Assembly (NCBI RefSeq): GCF_028389875.1
Contig: NC_084675.1
Span: 22,530,412-22,594,411, forward strand
DNA: 64,000 nt
Source of the DNA: Rhea pennata
Lineage: Eukaryota > Chordata > Aves > Rheiformes > Rheidae
Reading direction: 5' to 3'
The notes below the pieces were generated by a model, which saw nothing but the letters and a program-made list of their open reading frames with translations, did no database searches and had not been told where the DNA came from. Below are positions 46,171 through 56,340 of the stretch, piece by piece. Positions within the stretch are counted from its first letter, which is position 1. Each line of letters opens with the position of its first letter. The position numbers and the translations under genes are program-made.

Positions 46171-47639
46171 CAGGGGTGCGGGGACAACCCCGTCCCCTCG
46201 GAGGGCACGCAGCAAGGGCAGCCTGTACCCCCAGGAGGGGTGAGCCCCCCTTCGCCCCCAGCCCGGCTGCGGCCCCAGGACAGCCAGGGTGGCCGCGGTG
46301 TGCGGCGGGGAGGATTTCATTGCTGCCGCCTAACCTCTGCGTCCCACCCCACGTGCTGGGTGGGCGCCCGGCGCCGCAGCTCCAGATGGCACCCGGGAAA
46401 GAGTTAAGTCCGCTGTGATCAACAGCAAGAAGCAAGTGGTAAACAATTTTTCTCTCCCTCTGCTAAATTAATATGCAAATTCCCCCCCCCCAACTCTCTT
46501 CTCCTGCTTCAAAATTAGTGAGGTAGAATGCTTGGGCTAATTATGCATTCAAACGAGCAGGCTTCGTTAATGTGGCACTAAGAGGAGCCTGAAAATGATT
46601 GTGAGACGATGAAATTGAAATTCGAGCACGGCACTTCTAATGCATCTGGAGTCACTCTTGCGTGCCCCGGCAGATGTAACCCGGCAGTGACCGGCCGCCC
46701 CGTGGCCCTGCCGCCGGCCGGGCGCCCCGCGGCACCCCGGCGCGTCCCGGCCCGCCTGCCCGCTCCCGGCGGCCCTCGCCCAAAACCGCATGGTTGCAAA
46801 AGTCTCCAGCCACGTTGCCGGCCCGGGGGGGTGGACGGACGGGGCTGGCCCGGCCCGCTGCCCCCCTGGGCCTCTTCCCCTCGGTCCTCGGTGGTGCCCG
46901 GCGAGCAACGCCGCCGCCGCATCCCGCGCGCGGCCGGGAGCGCGTTCCTCCTCCGCGGGTCGCGGCCGCGGCCCCGGTTTGGTAAAGCGCCGCGCGTGCC
47001 GGGGTAAAGCCGCTCCTCTGCGCCAGCGTGCTCCGGCCGGAGGGGGTCCCGGGGGAGGGCCGGCCGCGGCGGGTGCGTCCCGGCGGGGAGCAGACGCTGC
47101 ACGTCCAGCGGCACTGTCCAGCTCCGGCCGCTTCCCGGGAGGTGCTCCGGGGGGTCCGGGCTGGTGGGTGCTGCTCCGTCCGGCGTGGAGGGCGACGTGC
47201 CGGCAGCCCCCCGGCCTCGGCGTCCGCGGAGGAACCTGCCGGACAGAAGGCGCGGGTGAGACGACAAGTAAGCAGCGTTTTTCCGCCGCAAGGGCAGCCG
47301 TCCGCCCGGCCGGAGGAGGCTGCGGCTCCGGGACCCCGCCGCGCTGCCCGCCGTCAGCGAGGAGCTGCACACTTCAGGCGCTCGAACGCCGGTAATAAAC
47401 GGAAGATCTGAACAGGCAGGGGGATTAACAGCACCCCAAAAAAGCGGGCGAGGAACGGGGCGGGCGGCCCCGGAGAGCGGCAGGGACGCCGGCCCCGGAG
47501 CAGGGTGCGGGGTGACGGGGACGGTCCCTCGGGGAGGGGCGGGATACAGCAGCGCGGTTTGGCCCAGGGGGATGCCCAGAGCCCCGCAAGGGTGCTGACA
47601 GCCCCCGAGGGATGCTGAGGACCCCAAAGGGAAGATGGT

Positions 47640-48150
47640 TGTCCTGGAGAGATGTTGAGTTCCTTGGAGGGATAGTGGGTGGCCTGGAGGGATGCTGGGT
47701 GCCCTGGAGGGATGTTGAGTTCCTTGGAGGGATGCTGGGTGCCCTGGAGGGATACTGGGTGCCTCGGAGGGACGCTGGGTGCCCTGGAGGGATACTGGGT
47801 GCCTGGAGGGATGCTGGGTGCCTTGGAGGGATGTTGGGTGGCTTGGAGGGATGCTCGGTGCCTGGAGGGATGCTGGGTGCCTGGAGGGATGTTGGGTGCC
47901 TTGGAGGGATGCTGGGTGCCTTGGAGGGATGCTCGGTGCCTGGAGGGATGCTGGGTGCCTGGAGGGATGTTGGGTGCCTTGGAGGGATGCTGGGTGCCTG
48001 GAGGGATGCTGGGTGCCCTAGAAGGATGCTGGGTGCCCTGGAGGGATGCTGGGTGCCTTGGAGGGATGCTGGGTGCCCTAGAAGGATGCTGGGTGCCCTG
48101 GAGGGATGCTGGGTGCCCTAGAAGGATGCTGGGTGCCCTGGAGGGATGCT
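47640..48150. repeat. 19/20-bp minisatellite
   Basis: About 25 copies of ttggagggatgctgggtgcc and variants (ccttgg, cctgg, cctagaa starts). Alternating 19- and 20-bp units shift the frame along the array. Confidence 0.92.
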
Positions 48151-51089
48151 GACCACCCCCGGGGTACACCCACATGGAGGCAGCTGTGCAGCTCAGGACC
48201 AGCCACCCCGTCCAGGCCAGCTCCGGCCCCGCAGGAAGCGCAGCAGGGTGGGGGCGAGCGCAGGGCAAGCGCGCTGGGACCCGCCGGAGCCGGCTGCGCT
48301 CCACGGCATGCCCCAGGGTCCGGGCTGGCGCGCGGAGGGGGTTGTTTTCCCCTTCTCTCCGGTAATTTTTCCCTCTGACTATGATGCATAGCGGTGCTAA
48401 TTCGGCACGTTGCCATTAATTCCAGCACAGCTGCCGCTCTCTCCCTCAAGGCATTTCGCTAATACTCAGCTTCAGAGCCTCTCAGCAAATTAACATCATT
48501 TGTTCTGCAGAACATGTTTTATTTCTACACTACATGCATAGCTTATTACTCCACGAGAAACTCGGGGTGTGCACGGAGGCAGCGCCGCGGCCCCGGGGCC
48601 ACCGGTGCAGCCGGGGCCGGCGAGGCAGGGTGGGACCGAAGGCGATGCCTGCACGGCCGTCCGGCCGCGCTCGGGACAGGGAGATCCGGGCAGAAAGACA
48701 GCGGAGGAGGCCAGCGCCCCGTCTGGGGGGGCCAAGGAAGCCGCGCGGCCGGCGGGCGCCGTGCACGGGGCACCCGGACGAGCAGCCCCCGTCCGGTGCT
48801 CGCCCCAGGGGCAGCTGCAGGGAGAGACCCTGCCCGGGGCCCTGCGCCCTCCCAGCGCCTCTGGAATTTCGGTTGATTTTCCTGGACAAGAGGAGAGGAT
48901 GGGGAAGCGCGTCGTGGGCGGAGGGTGCTCACAGAGCCCCGCGCCGGCCGCGGCGAGCGGGATGGCTCGGCGCTGCCGGCGACGGTATCGCGCCTTTTCC
49001 TTTGATTAAGGTTATTTAAGCTTTTAACCAAAACATAAAACCTGGTTGTTTGCATAAACAGCCTAATTGGATTGCGGCGCGCGGCATCGCCGCTGCCTGC
49101 CGGGCCAGCTGGGGAGGGCGGCGGGCGCCGGTGGAGCGCAGCCCTGCGCCCCGGCCGCGGTCCCTGCTCGCGGCGGCGGCGGCTCCCCAGGCCGGCACGG
49201 CGTCGGCGGCGGCGGCGGCGAGCAGGGCGAGCGGCTGCGGGGCGCCGGCGCGGGGCCGGGCAGCCCGGCGGGCGGCTCTGCCGGAGCGCCGCGCGCCCGG
49301 CGTCGGCAGGCTGGAGCTGCGGGAGGCTTTCACGGCAAAAGGCAGGGAGGCTCCATGAATATTTCATTAGGGAAGCAACGCGGTGTGCTGCGGCGAACAT
49401 CTGGCTGGGGTCCCTGGAGACCCCCGGCTTGTGCGCGACGCAGGGACTGTGAAACGTGGAGGAAGGCGGGGGGGGGGGGGAGAGCCCCGCGGCACGGGCC
49501 GCGCTCCTGCCCCGGCGCCCCGCGGCGCCCGGCGGAGGGAGGGAGCGCCAGGCCGGAGCGGGGCCGCGTCGCCGCGTGCGAAGCGCCGGCTCCGGGAGGC
49601 GCCGGCGGGAGCTCTGCCTGAGGCCGTCTCGGAGCGCCCGCGGTTCGATCCGGACACGCGCTCGCGGGAGTCAGAGCCGGCCCTGCAGCCGCCGGCGCCG
49701 CCGAAGCCGGCCGCGGGGGCAGCCCCCAGCCGGGCCCCGGCAAGCCCGAGGGAGCCTCGTCCTGGCGGTGCCGGGCCGGCGGGGACGTCCCCGGCACGGG
49801 CAGCACGTGCCCGCCGTGCCCGGCGCTGCGGGGCGCAACCCGCCGCCGGTTTGGTCCCTGGGGCCCGTCCGGCGCCCGGCGCCGGTGCCGCAGCCCCGGC
49901 GCGTCCCGGGGCCCGGCCCGTGCCAGGCGCAGCTCGCAGGGATTGCCCCCATCATCCCTTCCGCTGCTCCGGACGCGGCCGCCCGGCACAGGGCACGCCG
50001 GGCCCCCCGGGGCTGGGGCGCACGCTGCCGGGCGAAGGGCGGCACAAGCGTCCCGCTGCCGCCGCGGCCCCGGGCAGGGCGGGCAGCCGGGCTGGCGCCG
50101 CCACCGAACGCCGGCGCCGGGCACTCGCAGCGCCTGCTGGGGGGAGGGGGGCAAATCGGCCAAACCGGGCCGCTCGGGGAAAGGCGGGCGCCTCCGGCCG
50201 GCACGCGGCAGCCCCGCCGGCAGCGGGACGGCAGCTCGCTCCCGGGGCGCCGCGGCCCGGCCCCGCGCCGCCGCCGGCACACAAAGCCGGAGCGCGCAAA
50301 GCCGCAGCCTCCGCGGCGGCCCCCGGCGCGCCCACGGCCCCGGCACGCGGCGGGGAGCTCGCCGGCGCCCGGCAGCACGCGCGCACGCGCCGCCCGCGTC
50401 CGCAGAACGAAGCCAATTTACCTCCTCGCCCGCCAGCTGCCCCGTCCGCTCCCCGCCCGGGCTCGGCGGTGCCCGCGCGGCGCTGCCGCTGCTCCGTGCC
50501 GCCGCTGCCGGCTCCGCCGCCGCCTGCGTCAGGTCGGGCTTGCAGACCCTCCTCTCTCCTCCGGCGCGTTTTGGCCCCGCGCTGCCTGCTGGCATTTTGG
50601 CAGCGGCAGCCTCGCCGCTCCAGCGATGGCACGTGTCCATTTTTTTTTTCTCCTTTTTTTTTTTTCTTTTTCCCCTCTCCCTTTCACAGCCCGGCGTCTG
50701 CCCCAGCCTCTCCGCCGCTGCCGCCGGAGCCGCCTGCGGTGCCAGCTCGCGGGGGGACTGGCAGCGCGCGCCTGGCGCAGGCGTCCTCCCGCGCCGCTCG
50801 CCGCCCCGCGCAGGCGGCCCTTCGGCCCGGCGCCAGCGCTGCAGCGGGGCCGGGGGGGTGCCGGGGGCCCGCCGCCCGCCCCGGCGCGCCGCCGCTCCCG
50901 CGCCTGCCGAGAGCACCGCGCCGGGGGGAACGCCGCGGAAAAAAGGCAGAGAAAGGACCTGGCTCCGCGGCCATCCCGCGGCGGGGGGCTCGCCGGGGGG
51001 CCCTTCCCTTTGCCGCCTCCGGGTCGCTCCGGCTCTCCTGGCACGCGGCCCCCCACCGTCGCCCCTTCTAGGGTTTTCCCCTTAATCAG

Positions 51090-51340
51090 GGATTCGTTTG
51101 GGATGTTGGCGTGGGATGCGTTTGGGAGGTGGCATGGAATGAATTTGGGATGTTGGCGTGGGATGCGTTTGAGAGGGTGGCACGGGATGGGTTTGGGAGG
51201 GTGGCACGGAATGAATTTGGGATGTTGGCGTGGGATGCGTTTGAGAGGGTGGCACGGGATGGGTTTGGGAGGGTGTGTGGGATGCATTTGGGAGGGTGGC
51301 ACAGGTTGCATTTGGGAGGTGGCACGGGATGGACTCCGGG
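51090..51340. repeat. 24-bp repeat with 72-bp higher-order period
   Basis: Units like gggatgcgtttgagagggtggcac and ggaatgaatttgggatgttg; a block of three units recurs at an interval of about 72 bp (copies starting near 51136 and 51208). Confidence 0.8.
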
Positions 51341-52639
51341 CCGCCAGGAGAGCGCAGGTGATGCTTCCCTGCGCCTCGTGCGCTGCCGAGCGGCCGCGTC
51401 CTCGGCGGCAGGCGGGGGACACTGGGGCACGCTGGGGACGCTGGCATGCTCCACGCGCCCCCGGCCCGCTCGCGCCCCCCGCCCTGCCGCCAGCCGCGCC
51501 GCTGCCCCGGGAGCGATAAGCTCCCCGTAAAATAGCGCTGTTTACACCACATTAGTAATAACTTTTTTTCCCCTTAATAAATACAGATGTTGCCACAAGT
51601 AAACTCTAATGTAGTAAAGGCTTTCTGCTGGATCCATAATTAATCAGCAAGCCGCTTAATGCGGGGGGAGGGCGTCTCCGCAGCGGGCACAGGGCCCTCG
51701 GGCCGGCGCGGGGCCCCGCGGTCCTGCCCGCCCGCAGCCCCCGTTCCCGGGGCGCGGCGATGCCCTCGGCCACGTGCTCCCGTTTCAGGGCGCTTTTTCC
51801 CCGCAGCCGGCGGCCGCCGGCGTTCCCGCCACCGTCCCCGGCCCTCGCAGCATCTGCCGCGGGCGAGACGCTGCTGCGGAGCCGGCGGCCGCGGGGCAGC
51901 GGCTGGCGCGGGCTCGGGGCCCGGCGCCGGCACGAGCCGGCGGGGAGGCGAAGGGTCGGCCGGGGCGCCGGCATCCCTGGGGACGGGGCCGACTCCAGAT
52001 GGCCGGTGGCCAACAGGTGCCGGGGGACGGAGCGGCAGCGAGCGGCTCGGGGTGGACATCTGCCGCGCCGGCGGCCAGCTGGCCCGGCCGGCACGGCACG
52101 GCGCGGCACGGCACGGAGCAGAGCCCGTCCCCAGCTACGGGGACCGCCAGGAGCCAGGAGAGTGGCCCGGGGAGCAGGGGAGCACCCTGCCCGCGGCGTA
52201 CGGCCGGGCCACGACGTCCCCGCGGCTGCCACCAGCCCGTCCCCACCCAGTGCGCCCTGTCCCTGTCCCTGTCCCTGCCGGCCTGGGGCACCGCAGCCCC
52301 CGGACCGCCGCCGGGATGCCGGGGCCAAAGGGCGCCCGCCGCCGCCGCCGGAGCCCCCTCGCCGAGCCCCACTCCCCGGCCCCGCAAGGTTAATCCCGGC
52401 CGCCACGGCCCGGGGCCGGGGCCGGGGCCGGCGAGCGGCAGATGGCAAGTGCAAAAAGGGGAATGAAAGCCGCCGCGGCAGGCGCAGGGCTGCGGGCTGT
52501 GTCGGGAGCAGGGTGCATCTGCGCGTTAACACGTGCGCCGGGTGCGTGCCGAGCTCTCCCGGCGGGGAGGTCGGCACCCGCCGGCCTCGGGAGCCCGCCC
52601 GGAGCGTGGCCAGTCCCTCCTGCCCCGGGGAGCTGAGCA

Positions 52640-54860
52640 ACGGGAGCTCTGCGACGGGGAACTGCGTGCTGGGGAGCCGTGCAATGGGGAGCCGTGCCAT
52701 GGGGAGCCGTGCAATGGGGAGCCGTGCAATGGGGAGCTGTGCAACGGGGAGCTGTGCAACAGGGAGCCGTGCAATGGGGAGCCGTGCCATGGGGAGCCGT
52801 GCAATGGGGAGCCGTGCAATGGGGAGCCATGCCATGGGGAGCCGTGCCATAGGGAGCTGTGCCATGGGCAGCTGTGCAATGGGGAGCTGTGCAATGGGGA
52901 ACTGCGCCATGGGGAGCTGTGCAATGGGGAGCCGTGCCATGGGGAGCCGTGCAATGGGGAGCCATGCCATGGGCAGCTGTGCAATGGGGAGCTGTGCAAT
53001 GGGGAGCCATGCCATGGGGAGCCGTGCCATGGGGAGCCGTGCAATGGGGAGCTGTGCCATGGGCAGCTGTGCAATGGGGAGCTGTGCAATGGGGAACTGC
53101 ACCATGGGGAGCTGTGCAATGGGGAGCCGTGCCATGGGGAGCCGTGCAATGGGGAGCCGTGCCATGGGGAGCTGTGCAATGGGGAGCTGTGCCATGGGGA
53201 GCTGTGCCATGGGGAGCCGCGTCATGGGGAGCTGCGCCATGGGGAGCTGTGCAATGGGGAGCCGTGCCATGGGGAGCCGTGGCATGGGGAGCCGCGTCAT
53301 GGGGAGCTGCGCCATGGGGAGCTGTGCCATGGGCAGCTGTGCAATGGGGAGCTGTGCAATGGGGAGCTGTGCCATGGGGAGCCGCGTCATGGGGAGCTGT
53401 GCAATGGGGAGCTGTGCCATGGGGAGCCGCGTCATGGGGAGCCGTGCCATGGGGAGCCGTGCAATGGGGAGCCGTGCCATGGGGAGCTGTGCAATGGGGA
53501 GCCGTGCCATGGGGAGCTGCGTCATGGGGAGCTGCGCCATGGGGAGCTGTGCAATGGGGAGCCGTGCCATGGGGAGCTGTGCAATGGGGAGCTGTGCCAT
53601 GGGGAGCCGCGTCATGGGGAGCTGTGCAATGGGGAGCCGTGCAATGGGGAGCCGTGCAATGGGGAGCTGTGCAATGGGGAGCCGTGCCATGGGGAGCCGT
53701 GCAATGGGGAGCCATGCCATGGGCAGCTGTGCAACGGGGAGCTGTGCAACAGGGAGCCGTGCAATGGGGAGCCGTGCCATGGGGAGCCGTGCAATGGGGA
53801 GCCGTGCAATGGGGAGCCATGCCATGGGGAGCCGTGCCATAGGGAGCTGTGCCATGGGCAGCTGTGCAATGGGGAGCTGTGCAATGGGGAACTGCGCCAT
53901 GGGGAGCTGTGCAATGGGGAGCCGTGCCATGGGGAGCCGTGCAATGGGGAGCCATGCCATGGGCAGCTGTGCAATGGGGAGCTGTGCAATGGGGAGCCAT
54001 GCCATGGGGAGCCGTGCCATGGGGAGCCGTGCAATGGGGAGCTGTGCCATGGGCAGCTGTGCAATGGGGAGCTGTGCAATGGGGAACTGCACCATGGGGA
54101 GCTGTGCAATGGGGAGCCGTGCCATGGGGAGCCGTGCAATGGGGAGCCGTGCCATGGGGAGCTGTGCAATGGGGAGCTGTGCCATGGGGAGCTGTGCCAT
54201 GGGGAGCCGCGTCATGGGGAGCTGCGCCATGGGGAGCTGTGCAATGGGGAGCCGTGCCATGGGGAGCCGTGGCATGGGGAGCCGCGTCATGGGGAGCTGC
54301 GCCATGGGGAGCTGTGCCATGGGCAGCTGTGCAATGGGGAGCTGTGCAATGGGGAGCTGTGCCATGGGGAGCCGCGTCATGGGGAGCTGTGCAATGGGGA
54401 GCTGTGCCATGGGGAGCCGCGTCATGGGGAGCCGTGCCATGGGGAGCCGTGCAATGGGGAGCCGTGCCATGGGGAGCTGTGCAATGGGGAGCCGTGCCAT
54501 GGGGAGCTGCGTCATGGGGAGCTGCGCCATGGGGAGCTGTGCAATGGGGAGCCGTGCCATGGGGAGCTGTGCAATGGGGAGCTGTGCCATGGGGAGCCGC
54601 GTCATGGGGAGCTGTGCAATGGGGAGCCGTGCAATGGGGAGCCGTGCAATGGGGAGCTGTGCAATGGGGAGCCGTGCCATGGGGAGCCGTGCAATGGGGA
54701 GCCGTGCAATGGGGAGCTGTGCCATGGGGAGCTGTGCAATGTGGAGCCGTGGCATGGGGAGCCGTGGCATGGGGAGCCGCGTCATGGGGAGCTGCGCCAT
54801 GGGGAGCTGTGCCATGGGCAGCTGTGCAATGGGGAGCTGTGCAATGGGGAGTCCATTCCG
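52640..54860. repeat. 2.2-kb array of 15-bp units with a 990-bp duplicated block
   Basis: About 148 copies of a 15-bp unit (variants of ggggagccgtgcaat). Variant order from about 52741 to 53713 recurs at 53731-54703, an exact offset of 990 bp (66 units). The unit is five codons, so all frames stay open, giving spurious ORFs of more than 1000 codons on both strands. Confidence 0.95.
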
Positions 54861-55029
54861 CCCCCGCCCTGCAGCTGTGCCGAGGCGTTTCCAGCAAGTG
54901 CACTTAAGTGCGCTCGCCTTGCCAAGCGGCACGGCCTGCAGGAGCCCTGCGAGTCTGCACGGATGTCAACGGAGCGAGGCGGATGCCCCATGGGAGGCTC
55001 AGCCCCAGAAACAGGAGCTATGCCATGGG

Positions 55030-55400
55030 GAGCCGTGAAATGGGAGCCGTGCAGTGGGGGGTCATGCAAGGGGAGCCGTGCAAGCGGGGCTGTGCAATGC
55101 GGGCCATGCAATGGGGAGCCATGCAAGGGGAGCGGCGCAATGGGGAGCTGTGCAAGGAGGGCCGTGCGACGGGAGCAGTGCAGTGGGATTTGTGCAATGG
55201 GGGCTGTGCAATGGGGGCTGTGCAATGGGGAGCTGTGCAGCGGGAGTTGTGCACTGGGGGCTGTGCAATGGGGAGCTGTGCAATATGGGCCATGCAAGGG
55301 GAGTGGTGCAATGGGGGCTGTGCAATGGGGAGCCGTGCAAGGGGGGCTGTGCAGCGGGAGCCGTGCAGCGGGAGTTGTGCAAGGGGGCCGCGCAAGGGGG
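55030..55400. repeat. diverged continuation of the 15-bp array
   Basis: Loose copies of gggctgtgcaatggggagc with variable length (13-16 bp). It is separated from the main array by about 170 bp of unique sequence and runs up to the ACSF3 promoter. Confidence 0.75.
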
Positions 55401-55497
55401 GCCGGGGTCCCCGCGCCTGCCGCGTGCCCCGGCGCAGCGGCCCCGCGAGAGGAGCCGGGGCTCCGCCTGGCTCTCCAACCCGCCGCCTGCGCCCCGG

Positions 55498-55505
55498 TGA
55501 CGTCA
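55498..55505. promoter_or_regulatory. perfect CRE (TGACGTCA)
   Basis: Full palindromic CREB/ATF site, followed by two related half-sites (GTGACGCCAC, GTGACGCTAC) within 50 bp. Confidence 0.75.
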
Positions 55506-55620
55506 GGCAGCGCCGCGGTGACGCCACCGCGGCAGCGGTGACGCTACGGGCGCCCCCTCCCCCTCCCCGCTGCCCCGCCCCTAGCGGGCGTTTGGGGCTA
55601 AAACCCCGCAAAGTGGGTGC

Positions 55621-55712
55621 GGCGGGGAGGGCGGAACGTCGGGAGCGCGGAACGCGCGGGCGGGGCGCGGCGGGGAGGGGGAACGTCGGGAGCGCGGGAC
55701 GGACGGGCGGGG
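55621..55712. repeat. direct repeat of about 45 bp in the ACSF3 promoter
   Basis: Two copies beginning gcggggaggg and sharing gaacgtcgggagcgcgg and gggcggggc. Each copy carries a GC box and a CGTCGGG element. Confidence 0.75.
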
Positions 55713-55796
55713 CGGTTCCGCGCGGAGCCCGTTCGCGGGCGCACCGCCCCCCCCCCCCTCCCCCGCCCACTCCCCCGGCGCGGGCGCCGCCGGCAG
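55713..55796 (+). other. ACSF3: possible ACSF3 noncoding exon 1 (start uncertain)
   Basis: Ends at a good donor GGCAG|GTGAGG (55796/55797) in the CpG island, just after a C-run and GC boxes. The left boundary is arbitrary because no start signal can be read. Confidence 0.4.
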
Positions 55797-56157
55797 GTGA
55801 GGCCCGGCTCGGCCCGGCCCGGCCCGGGGCTGGCGGCGGCGGTGGGACCCCCCGGCCCGGCCCGGGGCGGCGGCGGTGGCCCGGTGGGCCCGGCGGTGCC
55901 CGGCGGTGCCGCGGGCCCGGCAGGCCGTGGCCGGGCCTGTGCCGGTCACCTAGCAACGGCGGCGGGGCCTGGCGGGGCCTGGTTTCCACCGCGCCGGGCT
56001 CCGGCCCCGTCTGGTGCTTTCGGGCCGCCCTCCGCCCTTGCTGACCCCCCAGGCTCGCCCGGGGGCCGCGAGGGGCAGGCGGGGGGGGACCTCCACGGGC
56101 CGCGGGGGAAGCGCCGTTAACCCTCTGCCGTGCCGAGTCTCCTGTCCTCTCCCCCAG

Positions 56158-56338
56158 GAAGGACGCGGCGTTCGGGCCCGGGCCGCTCGCCGAGCGTGGA
56201 GCAGCTTCGCCAGCGCTGCGCCGCGCTGCGCGGCGCCCCTGCGGCGCCTGGGGCTGGCGTGGGCTCGGCCCGCGCTGCCCTTTCTCGCTTTGGCCCCTCG
56301 AACGGCGGGGCTGAAGCTTTCTCTTTGAAAGACGGCAG
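56158..56338 (+). other. ACSF3: possible ACSF3 noncoding exon 2
   Basis: Acceptor CTCTCCCCCAG|GAAGG and donor GGCAG|GTATTC bound 181 nt. The frame is open but ends in nothing recognisable, so it is more likely an optional UTR exon or chance. Confidence 0.3.
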
Positions 56339-56340
56339 GT

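Larger units (their letters stand above)
32171..55400. other. CBFA2T3-ACSF3 intergenic or upstream region
   Basis: No coding exon could be supported. GC-rich DNA with the arrays listed separately and AT-rich islands at 36540-36860, 38640-38780, 39890-40085, 42460-42540, 43740-43925, 45190-45330, 46440-46660, 48340-48560, 48990-49080 and 51530-51660. These islands are not simple repeats and look like candidate conserved noncoding elements. A distal CBFA2T3 first exon or lncRNAs could lie here unseen. Confidence 0.55.
55400..56340 (+). promoter_or_regulatory. ACSF3: ACSF3 CpG-island promoter
   Basis: Dense CpG island at the switch from GC-rich repeats to ordinary sequence. It contains a palindromic CRE, several GC boxes (gggcggggc, ccccgcccc) and a tandem promoter repeat at 55621-55712. 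No TATA box. Direction is inferred from the ACSF3 coding exons to the right. Confidence 0.75.

Noticed and set aside
49638..49655. tRNA B-box-like GGTTCGATCC
   Set aside because: No flanking T-stem pairing, no A-box or cloverleaf, and no acceptor stem. The same applies to GGGTTCGAGG at about 3088-3097 and ATTCGAACAC at about 6158.
51606..55541. Proteins of 1000-1100 residues (PMAQLPIARLP, MGSRAMGSCAMG, GEPCNGEPCHGE repeats)
   Set aside because: All arise from the 15-bp array open in every frame; no splice, start or domain evidence, and both strands are equally open.
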